Positions 1 to 12,238 of a stretch of DNA of 64,000 nt are shown one piece after another. This stretch comes from Henckelia pumila (lineage: Eukaryota; Streptophyta; Magnoliopsida; Lamiales; Gesneriaceae), in contig NC_133123.1 of assembly GCF_033568475.1 (NCBI RefSeq), forward strand, positions 150,241,753 to 150,305,752. Reading direction: 5' to 3'. The position numbers were made by a program, and so were the translations under genes. Each line of letters starts with the position of its first letter. Positions within the stretch are counted from its first letter, which is position 1. The notes below the pieces were generated by a model. It was not told where the DNA came from, searched no databases, and worked only from the letters and a program-made list of their open reading frames with translations.

Positions 1-1795
1 TCTAGAGCATAAATCATAAATCCTTCATTTCCTATCGACAATAATCTAAACATTTCCATTGCCGATACTAATGGAATGCGAGATTGTGAATCACTACCAT
101 AAAAATTCCACTTATTGCCATAATATGGTCTAAATCTCACAATGCCATGAAAACAATCAACAGTAGCTCTATAATTCATTAGTGTATCCATACCCAAGAT
201 ACAGTCAAAATCAGACATAGCTAGTTTGATTAGATTGGTTATCATGATCTTATCCTCAAATCTAATCACACAATTCAAAACTATCTCATTAGACATCAAG
301 AAAACACCAGCAGGAGTAGCAACATACACAGTATCCAATAACGGAGTAAAAGCAATCTCATGCTCATCAGCAAATGTAACAGATAAAAATGAATGAGATG
401 CTCCTGTGTCTATCAAGATACGTGCAGGATACTCAAAAATATAACAAATACCTGCAATAACTCCCCCAGGTGCATCTTGTGCCTGATCCTGAGTCATAGC
501 ATGGACTTGAGCCTGCTGTGGACCTGGAAAACGCTGTTGACTCTGAGAAGATGGATACCTAGGCTGCTGAGTGGACTGTACTGGAATATAAGGCTGTGTA
601 GGAGCAAACTGTGGTACAGGAGCATATGGTCTGAATGATGGTCGTCCAGGAAACTGGCCAAACTGTTGTGGCTGAAATTGCTGTCTTCCAGCATTTGGAC
701 ATACTCGAGACGAATGTCCAGCCTGCCCACAAGTATAACAAGTTCCTGGAAATCCTGTACAATGTGCACTCAAATGCTTACCACCACATCTGTCACAGTA
801 TACCCTACCAGACGATCCAACTGAACTTTCTGCACGACTACCACTGGAACTCGATGAACTAGACTGTTGTTTCTTTTTAAATGGTTTCCCCTTAGCTTTA
901 AACCAAGGCCTTTTCGCTTGCTGAGAAGATTGCGTAGGCTGATATGAAGGTAAACCCATTGGTGTCTGTGAACTGCTTCCAGCTCCTTGAGGAACAGATG
1001 CTGGGATTGATTGTGGTTCACCCCTGAGTAGACTTGCTTCAATTTTCTTGGCCTTTTCTACTGCTTTCATATAAGTAGATGGAGTTCCAGTAGTCACCAA
1101 AGTATGGATCGTTCGTGTAAGCCCTTTCAGAAAATGTGAAAGCTTTGATCGATCATTCTTTGCAACATGTGGGACATAAGGCAAAAGAGCAGAAAATTGA
1201 GAAGCATATTCAGCAACAGATTTATTGCCTTGCACCAACAGATTAAATTCATCTTCTTTAGCAGAATAATAAGATGGTGGTGCATATTCTTGTGCAAACT
1301 GCTTACAAAATACTTCCCATGTGATCTTTTCACCAGAATCAGAAAATGTTTCTGCTGTCGTTTCCCACCAAAGTTGCGCTCGGTCTTTAAGTTGAAAAGG
1401 AACTAACTTCAGTCGAATTTCATCAGGTATTCTAGTCCATTAAACATATTGTTGAGAATTTTCAACCAACTAGCAGCTTTCTCACTTCCTTCATTTCCAA
1501 AGAACTTTTGCGGACGCAACTCCTGAAATTGAGAAATTATTAATCGTATTCCTCCCATTTTCTCAGTCAATTGGGCTATTGGATCAGCCTCAGCCTGAAC
1601 AGCTTTTCCCTTGTCAGGATTCACCCGTGGTTGTTGTTCCATCTCTAATTCCACATCTTTCGGAGGCTGAACAGCTGGTCGACCACGTCTTCCCCTGACA
1701 ATATCATCAAGATTTCTAACATTTTCCGCTGCAGACTCTTCTACAACTTCCTTCCCTTTTCTACCTCTTCCTCCTGGTGCCATTCTACAAGACAC
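1..1795 (-). pseudogene. Second chromovirus unit: partial gag and protease, cut by the window edge
   Basis: This is the homologue of 7198-8992 in the other unit, almost base for base. The gag N-terminus occupies 1409-1795 and ends at the same frameshift. The second frame then runs leftward through the zinc knuckles and protease to the window edge at 1. The same broken gag in both units means the lesion predates the tandem arrangement or came from a shared master copy. Whether the integrase stop is also shared cannot be seen here. Confidence 0.8.
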
Positions 1796-2036
1796 AAGGA
1801 TTTAAATACAGGCAAAAATATCTTAACAAACAGGAAACTATGATAGGAACTCAGAGTTCTAATAGAATTCATAAACTAATTCTAAAGCCAAGAACTACCG
1901 GTTTTAACAGATACGTTCAAAAATAAACACAACAAGTAAGTCACGTAAAAACAAGTAGTCACACACATACGCAACCAATTTGTTAGTGTCTAAACTCGAG
2001 TGTCCTAGACTCTAATTCGAGCATATCCCAGTATAC

Positions 2037-2048
2037 GCTCTGATACCA
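2037..2048 (-). other. Primer-binding site of the second chromovirus unit
   Basis: The minus strand reads TGGTATCAGAGC, 2 bases from the LTR at 2051. Its presence beside an LTR that also carries a purine tract on its other side is the key evidence for the tandem LTR-internal-LTR-internal structure. Confidence 0.85.
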
Positions 2049-2050
2049 AA

Positions 2051-4140
2051 TGAAAGGGCCCGTGTCCTGATTTAATATTTAATGATCAAACAACCAGGAT
2101 TAATTAATGTAAACAGCGAAAACGAGTTAAAAATTTGCGTTTGGGCCTACAGAAATTTCGGCATGACCTATTCGTAAATAGGACATCCCAAAAACCTGTA
2201 CAACACAACTAGCAATATATACTCGAAATTAGAGTCACAACTTCAATTTACAAACCTATAGCCGCACTGGCCAGGACTAAACACATGCAGAGCCGGCAAG
2301 GCTCGATTACACAAATAACAATTCAAAACAAGGTCCAAAACTATTTATACAGATACACAAGGCATCACCCCGGCAAATATAAAACTCGCTAAACTGATAT
2401 ATATACATATATCTGGGAACTCGACTCCACGCTCGCCTCACTGGGTACCACTAGATGACGCTCCACCAGATGCGTCAAATCCCCCTAGATAACCTGCTAT
2501 GGAATCACAAACAACCACAGCATAAAAAGAAAACAGGGGTCGGACCCCAGTACGACGAACTATAAAAATTACGACAAATATAACTGACATGAATAAAATC
2601 AAGTACAATGCAATGAAATGCAATGTAATGCGTGACAGGTATCAATGAAATAAGGGATACCAAAAGGAGTCCAAATAATCGTATCACAATAAACTCAGTG
2701 GCCACCCGTGCCAGGAACGCAGCAGACCTCGAATCATCACTGCTAATCCATACACATAGCATCGGAGGGTGACAGGAGCGACCCGTCAGCCTCATGCTGT
2801 CATCAGGAGTGTCGTACGTAGCATCGGAGGGCAACAGGAGCTACCTGTCCGTGCCTCATGCTATCTCAGGAGTGCACTAAAACAATGTCACTCGCTCCAT
2901 GATGACTCAATACATCTCAAGAGATTAATATCAATAGCAATCAAAGGAGTCAAGGCTCAACGTGCTATGTAAACTTGTAAATGAGTGAAGGAAATCATAT
3001 AATCCACGTAAGCATATAAAACACGTTATCACTCATTACAAAATACTTAATATCATTACATGCCATTATAGGCGTCGTAATATAAATAGCTCATACGTAC
3101 CTCAACCAACACTTAAGTACCACAGAAATAGCTCAAGTATTATTCGAATACTCCAATCCTGTGAAAAACCATTTATTTCATATTAATTCCTATTCCCTTG
3201 TACAAATCTGAGAATTATCGGAACTAAGTCTAAAAATAAAACTAACATTTCTACAAATTCATATCTTATATCAAAACATCCTATCAATAACCAAATATCG
3301 AATTTACGACTCTAAAAGTCGAAATACCAAAAGTATAATAATCTGAATTTTTCCAGAAAATTCCCAAAAATTCTGAAATTTATATATCAATTCTAGCACA
3401 TCTAGATATCCAAACAGTGATTTAAATAGCTCTAAACTTCGAAAATCCCAATTCAAATAATCTGGAAATTTGAAATAATGCCCCAATAATTTCTGAAAAA
3501 TAGCCAATACCTCCAATCGAGTCCGGTATAATACCTACAACCAATAATAAATCAAATATCAATTATCGGACATCAAATGAATCAAAATTACCAAAAATTG
3601 AAGCCCTAATCACGAAATCTACCTCAAAGCTAAGAAATAAAGCTCCAAATAATCAGAACAACCTTCACCTACACGCAGGCGACGCACGGCGGAAAAGGCG
3701 GCGACTGGTCGAAATCGAGTTCTCGATATGGCGACGAAAACTTACAAAATGGGTATCAAAAGAAAGCTTACATCGCGAGGAGTCCGGAACTATATTTATT
3801 TTCGAAAATCGATTACCGACGGCAAAGATACGGAGATTTGAAGCGATAGGAAAATTTTGAAAAACTCAAAATACAGGGAACGGGGATGACGGAAACTTTG
3901 AGGAGAGAGAAACGATAATATATAATATATTATATGTATATCCATGTTATGAGATATACATTGATTTAATGTGTGTCTTATTTCATTCATTCGGGGTTAT
4001 AACTTGACCCGTTTGAGTTATTTCAACTCATGTGTGCTCTATAAATAAAATATGCATTTTAATATCGTCTATAAACCGATATTTATTAACACATATTTTA
4101 ACACACAAATTAATTAATATATTAATATCGGGTCCTTACA
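2051..4140 (-). repeat. Shared middle LTR (3' LTR of unit 1, 5' LTR of unit 2)
   Basis: This 2,090-bp LTR has the same termini as 9248-11350. On its right is a purine-rich tract (4141-4153 on the minus strand), as expected before a 3' LTR. On its left is a primer-binding site (2037-2048), as expected after a 5' LTR. Having both signals shows that it serves two adjacent units. Confidence 0.9.
2757..2872. repeat. Short tandem duplication inside the chromovirus LTR
   Basis: Two diverged units of about 60 bp start with AGCATCGGAGGG near 2759 and 2821, and both finish with CAGGAGTG. The same pair occurs in the other LTR near 9956-10069, so the duplication predates the element's transposition. No function is visible. 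Confidence 0.7.
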
Positions 4141-4153
4141 TTTATCCCCCTCT
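4141..4153 (-). other. Polypurine tract of the complete chromovirus unit
   Basis: The minus strand reads AGAGGGGGATAAA directly before the TGTAAGGACC start of the LTR. This is the expected plus-strand primer site for reverse transcription. Confidence 0.75.
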
Positions 4154-4217
4154 AAAAACAAGATTTCGTCCTCGAAATCAAACACACATCAAACTTATAT
4201 ACAAAGTGGTCAAACAT

Positions 4218-5585
4218 CTACCACTGAAAGTACATAGGAAAATCAGAGTACATGGAATAATTTATCACATTTTCAAACAAGTGAGGCCATTCCTGACGCA
4301 TTCTGGACTCCAATTCCCATGTAGATTCTTCTCTCCCATGCCTACTCCATTCCACCATCACCAAAGGAATCGTCTTGTTCTTCAGTTGCTTTTCTTTACG
4401 ATCAAGAATCTGCACTGGATATTCAACATAGCTAAGGGAACTATCCAACTCCACATCATCAGCCCTCAAGATATGAGAAGGATCTGATTCATACTTCCGC
4501 AGCATAGATACGTGAAATACATCATGTATCGCAAACAAACTCTGCGGCAAGTTCAATCGATAAGCCAAAATACCAATCTTCTCAACAATCTCGTACGAAC
4601 CGATATAACGAGGAGCTAATTTCCCTTTACGCCCAAATCTCATAGTACCACGAAATGGTGATACTTTCAAGAAAACAAAATCGCCAACCTGAAATTCTAA
4701 AGGTCTACGTCTGTTATTAGCATAGCTGGCTTGACGATCCTGGGCTGCTTTCATTCTTTTCCTGATCAGTTCAACTTTTTCTTTCATCTCTTGAATAAAC
4801 TCTGGTCCTGACAACTGTCGTTCTCCTACTTCTTCCCAACATATCGGAGATCTATATTTTCTGCCATACAAGGCTTCAAATGGTGCCATTCCGATAGATA
4901 CTTGATAACTATTATTGTAAGAGAATTCCACCAAAGCTAATGATTCTTGCCAACTACCACTGAAATCCATCACAACAGTTCGTAACAAATCCTCGAGCGT
5001 TTGAATAGTCCTTTCAGATTGACCATCTTTCTGTGGATGATATGCAGTACTCATGGCCAATTTAGAACCCAAAGCTGATTGCAAACTAGACCAAAACTTA
5101 GAAGTAAATCTGGGATCACGGTCTGATACTATAGTAACTGGCACACCATGTAATCGTACTATTTGATCAATGTACATTTTTGCCATTTTCGTATATGTCC
5201 AAGTACGATCATATGGAATAAAATGGGCAGATTTAGACAATCTATCCACAATAACCCAAATGGCATCACTACCACGATTAGATCGAGGTAGGTATGTCAC
5301 GAAATCCATAGTAATGTGTTCCCAATTCCACTGTGGTACTTCAAGACTAAGTAACATACCACCTGGTCTCATTCTTTCAGCCTTAACTTGTTGACACGTC
5401 AAACACTTAGCCACAAAGTCAGAAATATCTTTCTTCATACCTTCCCACCAGTAATGGGCTTTCAAGATATGATACATCTTTCTAATTCCAGGATGTACAC
5501 TATGTCGACTACAATGAGCTTCTCGTAGTATATCGTCTTTCAAATCTATCAAATTCGGAACCACAAGTCTACCATTATAACGCAA
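4218..5585 (-). pseudogene. Chromovirus integrase with chromodomain-like C-terminus
   Basis: This is the 455-residue continuation of pol in the same frame as the preceding segment, after the premature stop. An HHCC zinc-binding region opens it (H..H at HSVHPGIRKMYH, then CLTCQQ). The integrase core follows, with acidic residues in TMDF, in SDRDPRFTSKFW and in the GQSERTIQ stretch. Next come a GPY/F-like module (around RYIGSYEIVEKIG) and a C-terminal chromodomain-like segment (PVQILDRKEKQLKNK ... STWELE). That tail marks chromoviruses, which use it to target chromatin. The annotated start is only the first usable start codon after the stop; biologically this is part of the polyprotein. Confidence 0.85.
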
Positions 5586-5636
5586 ACATCCATCAGAAGC
5601 AACAAGGAATTTCCCTGACTGACCAGCTGGAGTTAA

Positions 5637-8636
5637 TTATTTCAAGTGATGAATATATGGATCAGTCTTTTGTGCTGCTTTGATTTTCGAAATTATTCGT
5701 GGTTCAACTTGAATAGATGAAACTATGAAATGATTACCTTTAGCTCGATAAGTCCATCCTGAAGTTCTCAAATGCTCATGAACTTTAGAAATAGTTAAAG
5801 ATGCCAACATCTTAGTATGAACTTTTCTGCTCAAAGCATCTGCAACTTGATTCACGTTTCCTGGCTGGTATTGAATATCACAGTCAAAATCCTTAAGCAG
5901 TTCCAGCCATCGACGTTGTCTCATATTCAAATCAGACTGTGTGAATAAATATTTCAGACTCTTATGATCGGAATAAATCACAAACTGTTCACCGTACAGA
6001 TAATGACGCCATATTTTCAATGCATGCACAATGGCAGCCAATTCTAAATCATGAACTGGATAACGAGTCTCATGTGGTTTCAATTGACGAGATGCATACG
6101 CAATCACGCGTCCATTTTGCATCAAAACACAACCTAGTCCATTCAAAGAAGCATCTGTACAGACAACAAATCCACCTGAGCCTGAAGGTAATGCTAGTAC
6201 TGGAGCTGTAGTCAATTTCTCTTTCAAAGTCTGAAAACTAGCTTCACATTCCTCAGTCCACACAAAACGTTGATCTTTTTGCGTCAATATAGTCATAGGC
6301 CTAGCTATTTCAGAAAATCCCTTGATGAAACGCCTATAATATCCAGCCAAACCCAAAAAGCTACGAATCTCAGAGACATTGGTTGGTCTGGACCAATTAA
6401 GAACAGCTTCAATTTTACTAGGATCGACAGATACCCCTTGTGCTGATATCACATGTCCTAGAAATAATACTCTGTCCAGCCAAAATTCGCACTTAGAAAA
6501 TTTGGCATATAATTGTGCTGTTCTGAGTTTCTGAAGTACTAATGTCAAATGTTCTTTATGCTCCTTCCTTGATTTAGAATAAATCAAAATGTCATCAATG
6601 AAAACGATAACAAATCGATCTATAAACTCCCGAAACACACGATTCATTAAATCCATAAAAACCGCTGGAGCATTAGTCAACCCGAAAGGCACAACTAAGA
6701 ATTCATAATATCCGTAACGCGTTCGAAATGCTGTCTTGGAAACATCTTCCTCTCGAACTCGAAGTTGATGATATCCGGAACGAAGATCAATTTTAGAATA
6801 TACAGATGTACCCTGCAACTGATCAAACAAGTCATCAATTCGTGGCAAAGGATACTTATTCTTCACAGTAGCCTGATTCAATTGCCGATAATCAATGCAC
6901 ATTCTCATCGTTCCGTCTTTCTTCTTCACAAACAAGACTGGAGCACCCCAAGGTGATACACTTGGTCTAATATAACCTTTTTCCAGCAAATCTTGCAATT
7001 GCGTCTTGAGTTCTTTCAATTCTGCTGGAGCTAATCGATATGGAGCTCGGAAAATAGGACTTGTCCCTGGTATTAATTCAATGCTAAGATCTATTTCCCT
7101 TTGAGGCGGAAAACCCGGAATCTCATCAGGAAATACATCAGGAAAATCCTTAACGACAGGAATATCTGAAACTTTCAATTTCTCTTCCTTCGTCGCATCT
7201 AGAGCATAAATCATAAATCCTTCATTTCCTATCGACAATAATCTAAACATTTCCATTGCCGATACTAATGGAATGCGAGATTGTGAATCACTACCATAAA
7301 AATTCCACTTATTGCCATAATATGGTCTAAATCTCACAATGCCATGAAAACAATCAACAGTAGCTCTATAATTCATCAGTGTATCCATACCCAAGATACA
7401 GTCAAAATCAGACATAGCTAGTTTGATTAGATTGGTTATCATGATCTTATCCTCAAATCTAATCACACAATTCAAAACTATCTCATTAGACATCAAGAAA
7501 ACACCAGCAGGAGTAGCAACATACACAGTATCCAATAACGGAGTAAAAGCAATCTCATGCTCATCAGCAAATGTAACAGATAAAAATGAATGAGATGCTC
7601 CTGTGTCTATCAAGATACGTGCAGGATACTCAAAAATATAACAAATACCTGCAATAACTCCCCCAGGTGCATCTTGTGCCTGATCCTGAGTCATAGCATG
7701 GACTTGAGCCTGCTGTGGACCTGGAAAACGCTGTTGACTCTGAGAAGATGGATACCTAGGCTGCTGAGTGGACTGTACTGGAATATAAGGCTGTGTAGGA
7801 GCAAACTGTGGTACAGGAGCATATGGTCTGAATGATGGTCGTCCAGGAAACTGGCCAAACTGTTGTGGCTGAAATTGCTGTCTTCCAGCATTTGGACATA
7901 CTCGAGACGAATGTCCAGCCTGCCCACAAGTATAACAAGTTCCTGGAAATCCTGTACAATGTGCACTCAAATGCTTACCACCACATCTGTCACAGTATAC
8001 CCTACCAGACGATCCAACTGAACTTTCTGCACGACTACCACTGGAACTCGATGAACTAGACTGTTGTTTCTTTTTAAATGGTTTCCCCTTAGCTTTAAAC
8101 CAAGGCCTTTTCGCTTGCTGAGAAGATTGCGTAGGCTGATATGAAGGTAAACCCATTGGTGTCTGTGAACTGCTTCCAGCTCCTTGAGGAACAGATGCTG
8201 GGATTGATTGTGGTTCACCCCTGAGTAGACTTGCTTCAATTTTCTTGGCCTTTTCTACTGCTTTCATATAAGTAGATGGAGTTCCAGTAGTCACCAAAGT
8301 ATGGATCGTTCGTGTAAGCCCTTTCAGAAAATGTGAAAGCTTTGATCGATCATTCTTTGCAACATGTGGGACATAAGGCAAAAGAGCAGAAAATTGAGAA
8401 GCATATTCAGCAACAGATTTATTGCCTTGCACCAACAGATTAAATTCATCTTCTTTAGCAGAATAATAAGATGGTGGTGCATATTCTTGTGCAAACTGCT
8501 TACAAAATACTTCCCATGTGATCTTTTCACCAGAATCAGAAAATGTTTCTGCTGTCGTTTCCCACCAAAGTTGCGCTCGGTCTTTAAGTTGAAAAGGAAC
8601 TAACTTCAGTCGAATTTCATCAGGTATTCTAGTCCA
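5637..8636 (-). pseudogene. Chromovirus gag(C-term)-protease-reverse transcriptase-RNase H
   Basis: The frame is open from 8636; the first ATG, at 8435, starts a 932-residue reading frame. Counted from that Met, two zinc knuckles are at about residues 148-160 ([13 protein letters not shown]) and 167-180 ([14 protein letters not shown]). The protease active site DTGASHSF is near 277-284. Reverse transcriptase follows with CIDYRQLN and the catalytic FIDDIL. RNase H begins around [10 protein letters not shown] and includes [10 protein letters not shown]. It ends at an in-frame TAA (5637-5639). The 17 codons after that stop run without a shift into the integrase frame, so a single point change separates the two parts of pol. 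Retroelement replication proteins act in cytoplasmic particles. This copy is probably not autonomous because of the gag shift and this stop. Confidence 0.85.
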
Positions 8637-8992
8637 TTAAACATATTGTTGAGAATTTTCAACCAACTAGCAGCTTTCTCACTTCCTTCATTTCCAAAGA
8701 ACTTTTGCGGACGCAACTCCTGAAATTGAGAAATTATTAATCGTATTCCTCCCATTTTCTCAGTCAATTGGGCTATTGGATCAGCCTCAGCCTGAACAGC
8801 TTTTCCCTTGTCAGGATTCACCCGTGGTTGTTGTTCCATCTCTAATTCCACATCTTTCGGAGGCTGAACAGCTGGTCGACCACGTCTTCCCCTGACAATA
8901 TCATCAAGATTTCTAACATTTTCCGCTGCAGACTCTTCTACAACTTCCTTCCCTTTTCTACCTCTTCCTCCTGGTGCCATTCTACAAGACAC
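8606..8992 (-). pseudogene. Chromovirus gag, N-terminal part, ending at a frameshift
   Basis: This frame encodes 128 residues from 8992, or from the second Met at 8980, with a basic glycine/arginine-rich start. It then enters the capsid-like segment (around ELRPQKFFGNEG) and stops at 8606. The continuation of the capsid domain is found in the -1 frame from about 8636 downward, so gag is interrupted between the N-terminal and central parts. The same break is present in the second unit (1409-1795). It is located well before the nucleocapsid, so a disabling mutation is more likely than a programmed gag-pol shift. The leader from the primer-binding site to the start is about 240 bp. Confidence 0.75.
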
Positions 8993-9233
8993 AAGGATTT
9001 AAATACAGGCAAAAATATCTTAACAAACAGGAAACTATGATAGGAACTCAGAGTTCTAATAGAATTCATAAACTAATTCTAAAGCCAAGAACTACCGGTT
9101 TTAACAGATACGTTCAAAAATAAACACAACAAGTAAGTCACGTAAGAACAAGTAGTCACACACATACGCAACCAATTTGTTAGTGTCTAAACTCGAGTGT
9201 CCTAGACTCTAATTCAAGCATATCCCAGTATAC

Positions 9234-9245
9234 GCTCTGATACCA
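9234..9245 (-). other. Primer-binding site of the complete chromovirus unit
   Basis: The minus strand reads TGGTATCAGAGC, the complement of the 3' end of plant initiator methionine tRNA. It lies 2 bases inside the 5' LTR boundary at 9248. An identical site for the truncated second unit is at 2037-2048. Confidence 0.85.
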
Positions 9246-9247
9246 AA

Positions 9248-11350
9248 TGAAAGGGCCCGTGTCCTGATTTAATATTTAATGATCAAACAACCAGGATTAA
9301 TTAATGTAAACAGCAAAAACAAGTTAAAAATTTGCGTTTGGGCCTACAGAAATTTCGGCATGACCTATTCGTAAATAGGACATCCCAAAAACCTGTACAA
9401 CACAACTAGCAATATATACTCGAAATTAGAGTCACAACTTCAATTTACAAACCTATAGCCGCACTGGCCAGGACTAAACACATGCAGAGCCGGCAAGGCT
9501 CGATCACACAAATAACAATTCAAAACAAGGTCCAAAACTATTTATACAGATACACAAGGCATCACCCCGGCAAATATAAAACTCGCTAAACTGATATATA
9601 TACATATATCTGGGAACTCGACTCCACGCTCGCCTCACTGGGTACCACTAGATGACGCTCCACCAGATGCGTCAAATCCCCCTGGATAACCTGCTATGGA
9701 ATCACAAACAACCACAGCATAAAAAGAAAACAGGGGTCGGACCCCAGTACGACGAACTATAAAAATTACGACAAATATAACTAACATGAATAAAATCAAG
9801 TACAATGCAATGAAATGCAATGTAATGCGTGACAGGTATCAATGAAATAAGGGATACCAAAAGGAGTCCAAATAATCGTATCACAATAAACTCAGTGGTC
9901 ACCCGTGCCAGGAACGCAGCAGACCTCGAATCATCACTGCTAATCCATACACGTAGCATTGGAGGGTGACAGGAGCGACCCGTCCAGCCTCATGCTGTCA
10001 TCAGGAGTGTCGTACGTAGCATCGGAGGGCAACAGGAGCTACCTGTCCCTGCCTCATGCTATCTCAGGAGTGCACTAAAACAATGTCACTCGCTCCATGA
10101 TGACTCAATACATCTCAAGAGATCAATATCAATAGCAATCAAAGGAGTCAAGGCTCAACGTGCTATGTAAACTTGTAAATGAGTGAAGGAAATCATATAA
10201 TCCACGTAAGCATATAAAACACGTTATCACTCATTACAAAATACTTAATATCATTACATGCCATTATAGGCGTCGTAATATAAATAGCTCATACGTACCT
10301 CAACCAACACTTAAGTGCCACAGAAATAGCTCAAGTATTATTCGAATACTCCAATCTTGTGAAAAACCATTTATTTCATATTAATTCCTATTCCCTTGTA
10401 CAAATCTGAGAATTATCGGAACTAAGTCTAAAAATAAAACTAACATTTCTACAAATTCATATCTTATATCAAAACATCCTATCAATAACCAAATATCGAA
10501 TTTACGACTCTAAAAGTCGAAATACCAAAAGTATAATAATCTGAATTTTTCCAGAAAATTCCCAAAAATTCTGAAATTTATATATCAATTCTAGCACATC
10601 TAGATATCCAAACAGTGATTTAAATAGCTCTAAACTTCGAAAATCCCAATTCAAATAATCTGGAAATTTGAAATAATGCCCCAATAATTTCTGAAAAATA
10701 GCCAATACCTCCAATCGAGTCCGGTATAATACCTACAACCAATAATAAATCAAATATCAATTATCGGACATCAATTGAATCAAAATTCCCAAAAATTGAA
10801 GCCCTAATCACGAAATCTACCTCAAAGCTAAGAAATAAAGCTCCAAATAATCAGAACAACCTTCACCTACACAGGCGACGCACGGCGGCGGCGAACGGCG
10901 GAAAAGGCGGCGACTGGTCGGAATCGAGTTCTCGATATGGCGACGAAAACTTACAAAATGGGTATCAAAAGAAAGCTTACGTCGCGAGGAGTTCGGAACT
11001 ATATTTATTTTTGAAAATCGATTACCGACGGCAAAGATACGGAGATTTGAAGCGATAGGAAAATTTTGAAAAACTCAAAATACAGGGAACGGGGATGACG
11101 GAAACTTTGAGGAGAGAGAAACGATAATATATAATATATTATATGTATATCCATGTTATGAGATATACATTGATTTAATGTGTGTCTTATTTCATTCATT
11201 CGGGGTTATAACTTGACCCGGTTTGAGTTATTTCAACTCATGTGTGCTCTATAAATAAAATATGCATTTTAATATCGTTTATAAACCGATATTTATTAAC
11301 ACATATTTTAACACACAAATTAATTAATATATTAATATCGGGTCCTTACA
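9248..11350 (-). repeat. 5' LTR of the tandem chromovirus
   Basis: This is a 2,103-bp repeat that begins TGAAAGGGCCC and ends GGTCCTTACA on the plus strand, giving TG...CA termini on either strand. It matches 2051-4140 along its whole length. The main differences are scattered substitutions and about 13 extra bases of GGC-rich sequence near 10880. It is adjacent to the primer-binding site with a 2-base gap, which identifies it as the 5' LTR of the minus-strand element. Confidence 0.9.
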
Positions 11351-11435
11351 ATTTCAGTCTTTTAACCCTTCAACTCTGAGGAGTTCTGAGAATGAGTTTG
11401 GGTGTGAAAGCTGATTAGAAGAGATCGATCAGTTG

Positions 11436-11516
11436 TTTGATTCTCTAGACTTCACCGACGAACGACGGATTCGGTTAATTGGGTACCAACTGCAAGGCAT
11501 TGCAAAAAGTTGGAGG
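11436..11516 (+). pseudogene. gag remnant of element B
   Basis: About 27 codons read through without a stop and contain FTDERRIRLIGYQLQGIAKS. That pattern fits the capsid helices of plant gypsy gag proteins, which usually have a charged turn followed by a hydrophobic helix and a tryptophan. Frameshifts and stops disrupt both sides. It supports calling this stretch the internal region of a gypsy element rather than unique DNA. Confidence 0.55.
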
Positions 11517-12238
11517 TTATCGAAGCAGAAAGCCTTAGGGAACAAGGTTTGGTCGTGTTGTGGAGTTGTTTAATCCGAGTTTATGCAACAGACTTTAGTA
11601 CTTGCTCTTATCAAGGATTCACAGACTCTAACTGCTCATGACGATGACGAAGCAGGGCAACCGAAGTTGATTTCAGACAGTTGCCAGATTCAGATCCGAG
11701 ACGATAGACGAATGGATTTTCTCCGGTAAGAATTCTTGAATTAAGAATTCCTTTCTTATTGTTTGTTGATTACTGTTTGTTACAGAAAAGTACGGAGGAA
11801 TGTTTGATGTATGTAGATAATGTCTTCAATCAGCCCGTGTTGGTTGATTTAACAGAGATGTTAAGTTTGCTGATGTTGTTCTAGTTGAGATTCCAGATTT
11901 GCCTCCGAGTCGAGAGGATGAGTTCAGCATTAATTTTAGATCAGACATCATCGACTGATAATCTAAAGGGAAGAGGTTTCAGAGATCGAATTCGGAATGA
12001 GGTACGACCGATTTGAATTTTTATCGTACAGATTGAATTGGAATTGCATCTGCAATGTTTATGAGTCCTTTAAACCGAATCTTTCAGAGATTTGTAGATG
12101 AGTTCTTGAGTATTTTTATCGATGAATCTCTTATCCTTCGAAGATCTGTATTGATCTTTCAGATTCTTTAAGTATTGTTCGCAGATTTTCATGTCGATCA
12201 ATTATGCTATTATTTTGACGTTTGAATCTTGTGAGACC

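Larger units (their letters stand above)
1..11350 (-). mobile_element. Tandem Ty3/gypsy chromovirus (Tekay/Del-like), LTR-internal-LTR-internal
   Basis: Read on the minus strand, the order is LTR (9248-11350), primer-binding site, gag-pol, purine tract, LTR (2051-4140), then a second primer-binding site and gag that run off the window at position 1. Bases 1-2050 match 7198-9247 at a constant offset of 7197 with only a few substitutions. The middle LTR is therefore both the 3' LTR of one unit and the 5' LTR of the next. Order gag-PR-RT-RH-INT, a chromodomain-like C-terminus and an initiator-Met primer site point to a Tekay/Del chromovirus. The right end abuts decayed gypsy gag sequence at 11351. 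The left end is outside the window, so the target duplication cannot be checked. The near-identical LTRs imply a recent event. Confidence 0.88.

Noticed and set aside
393..638. 81-codon open frame repeated at 7590-7835
   Set aside because: It is antisense to the chromovirus gag/protease coding sequence and recurs only because the element is duplicated.
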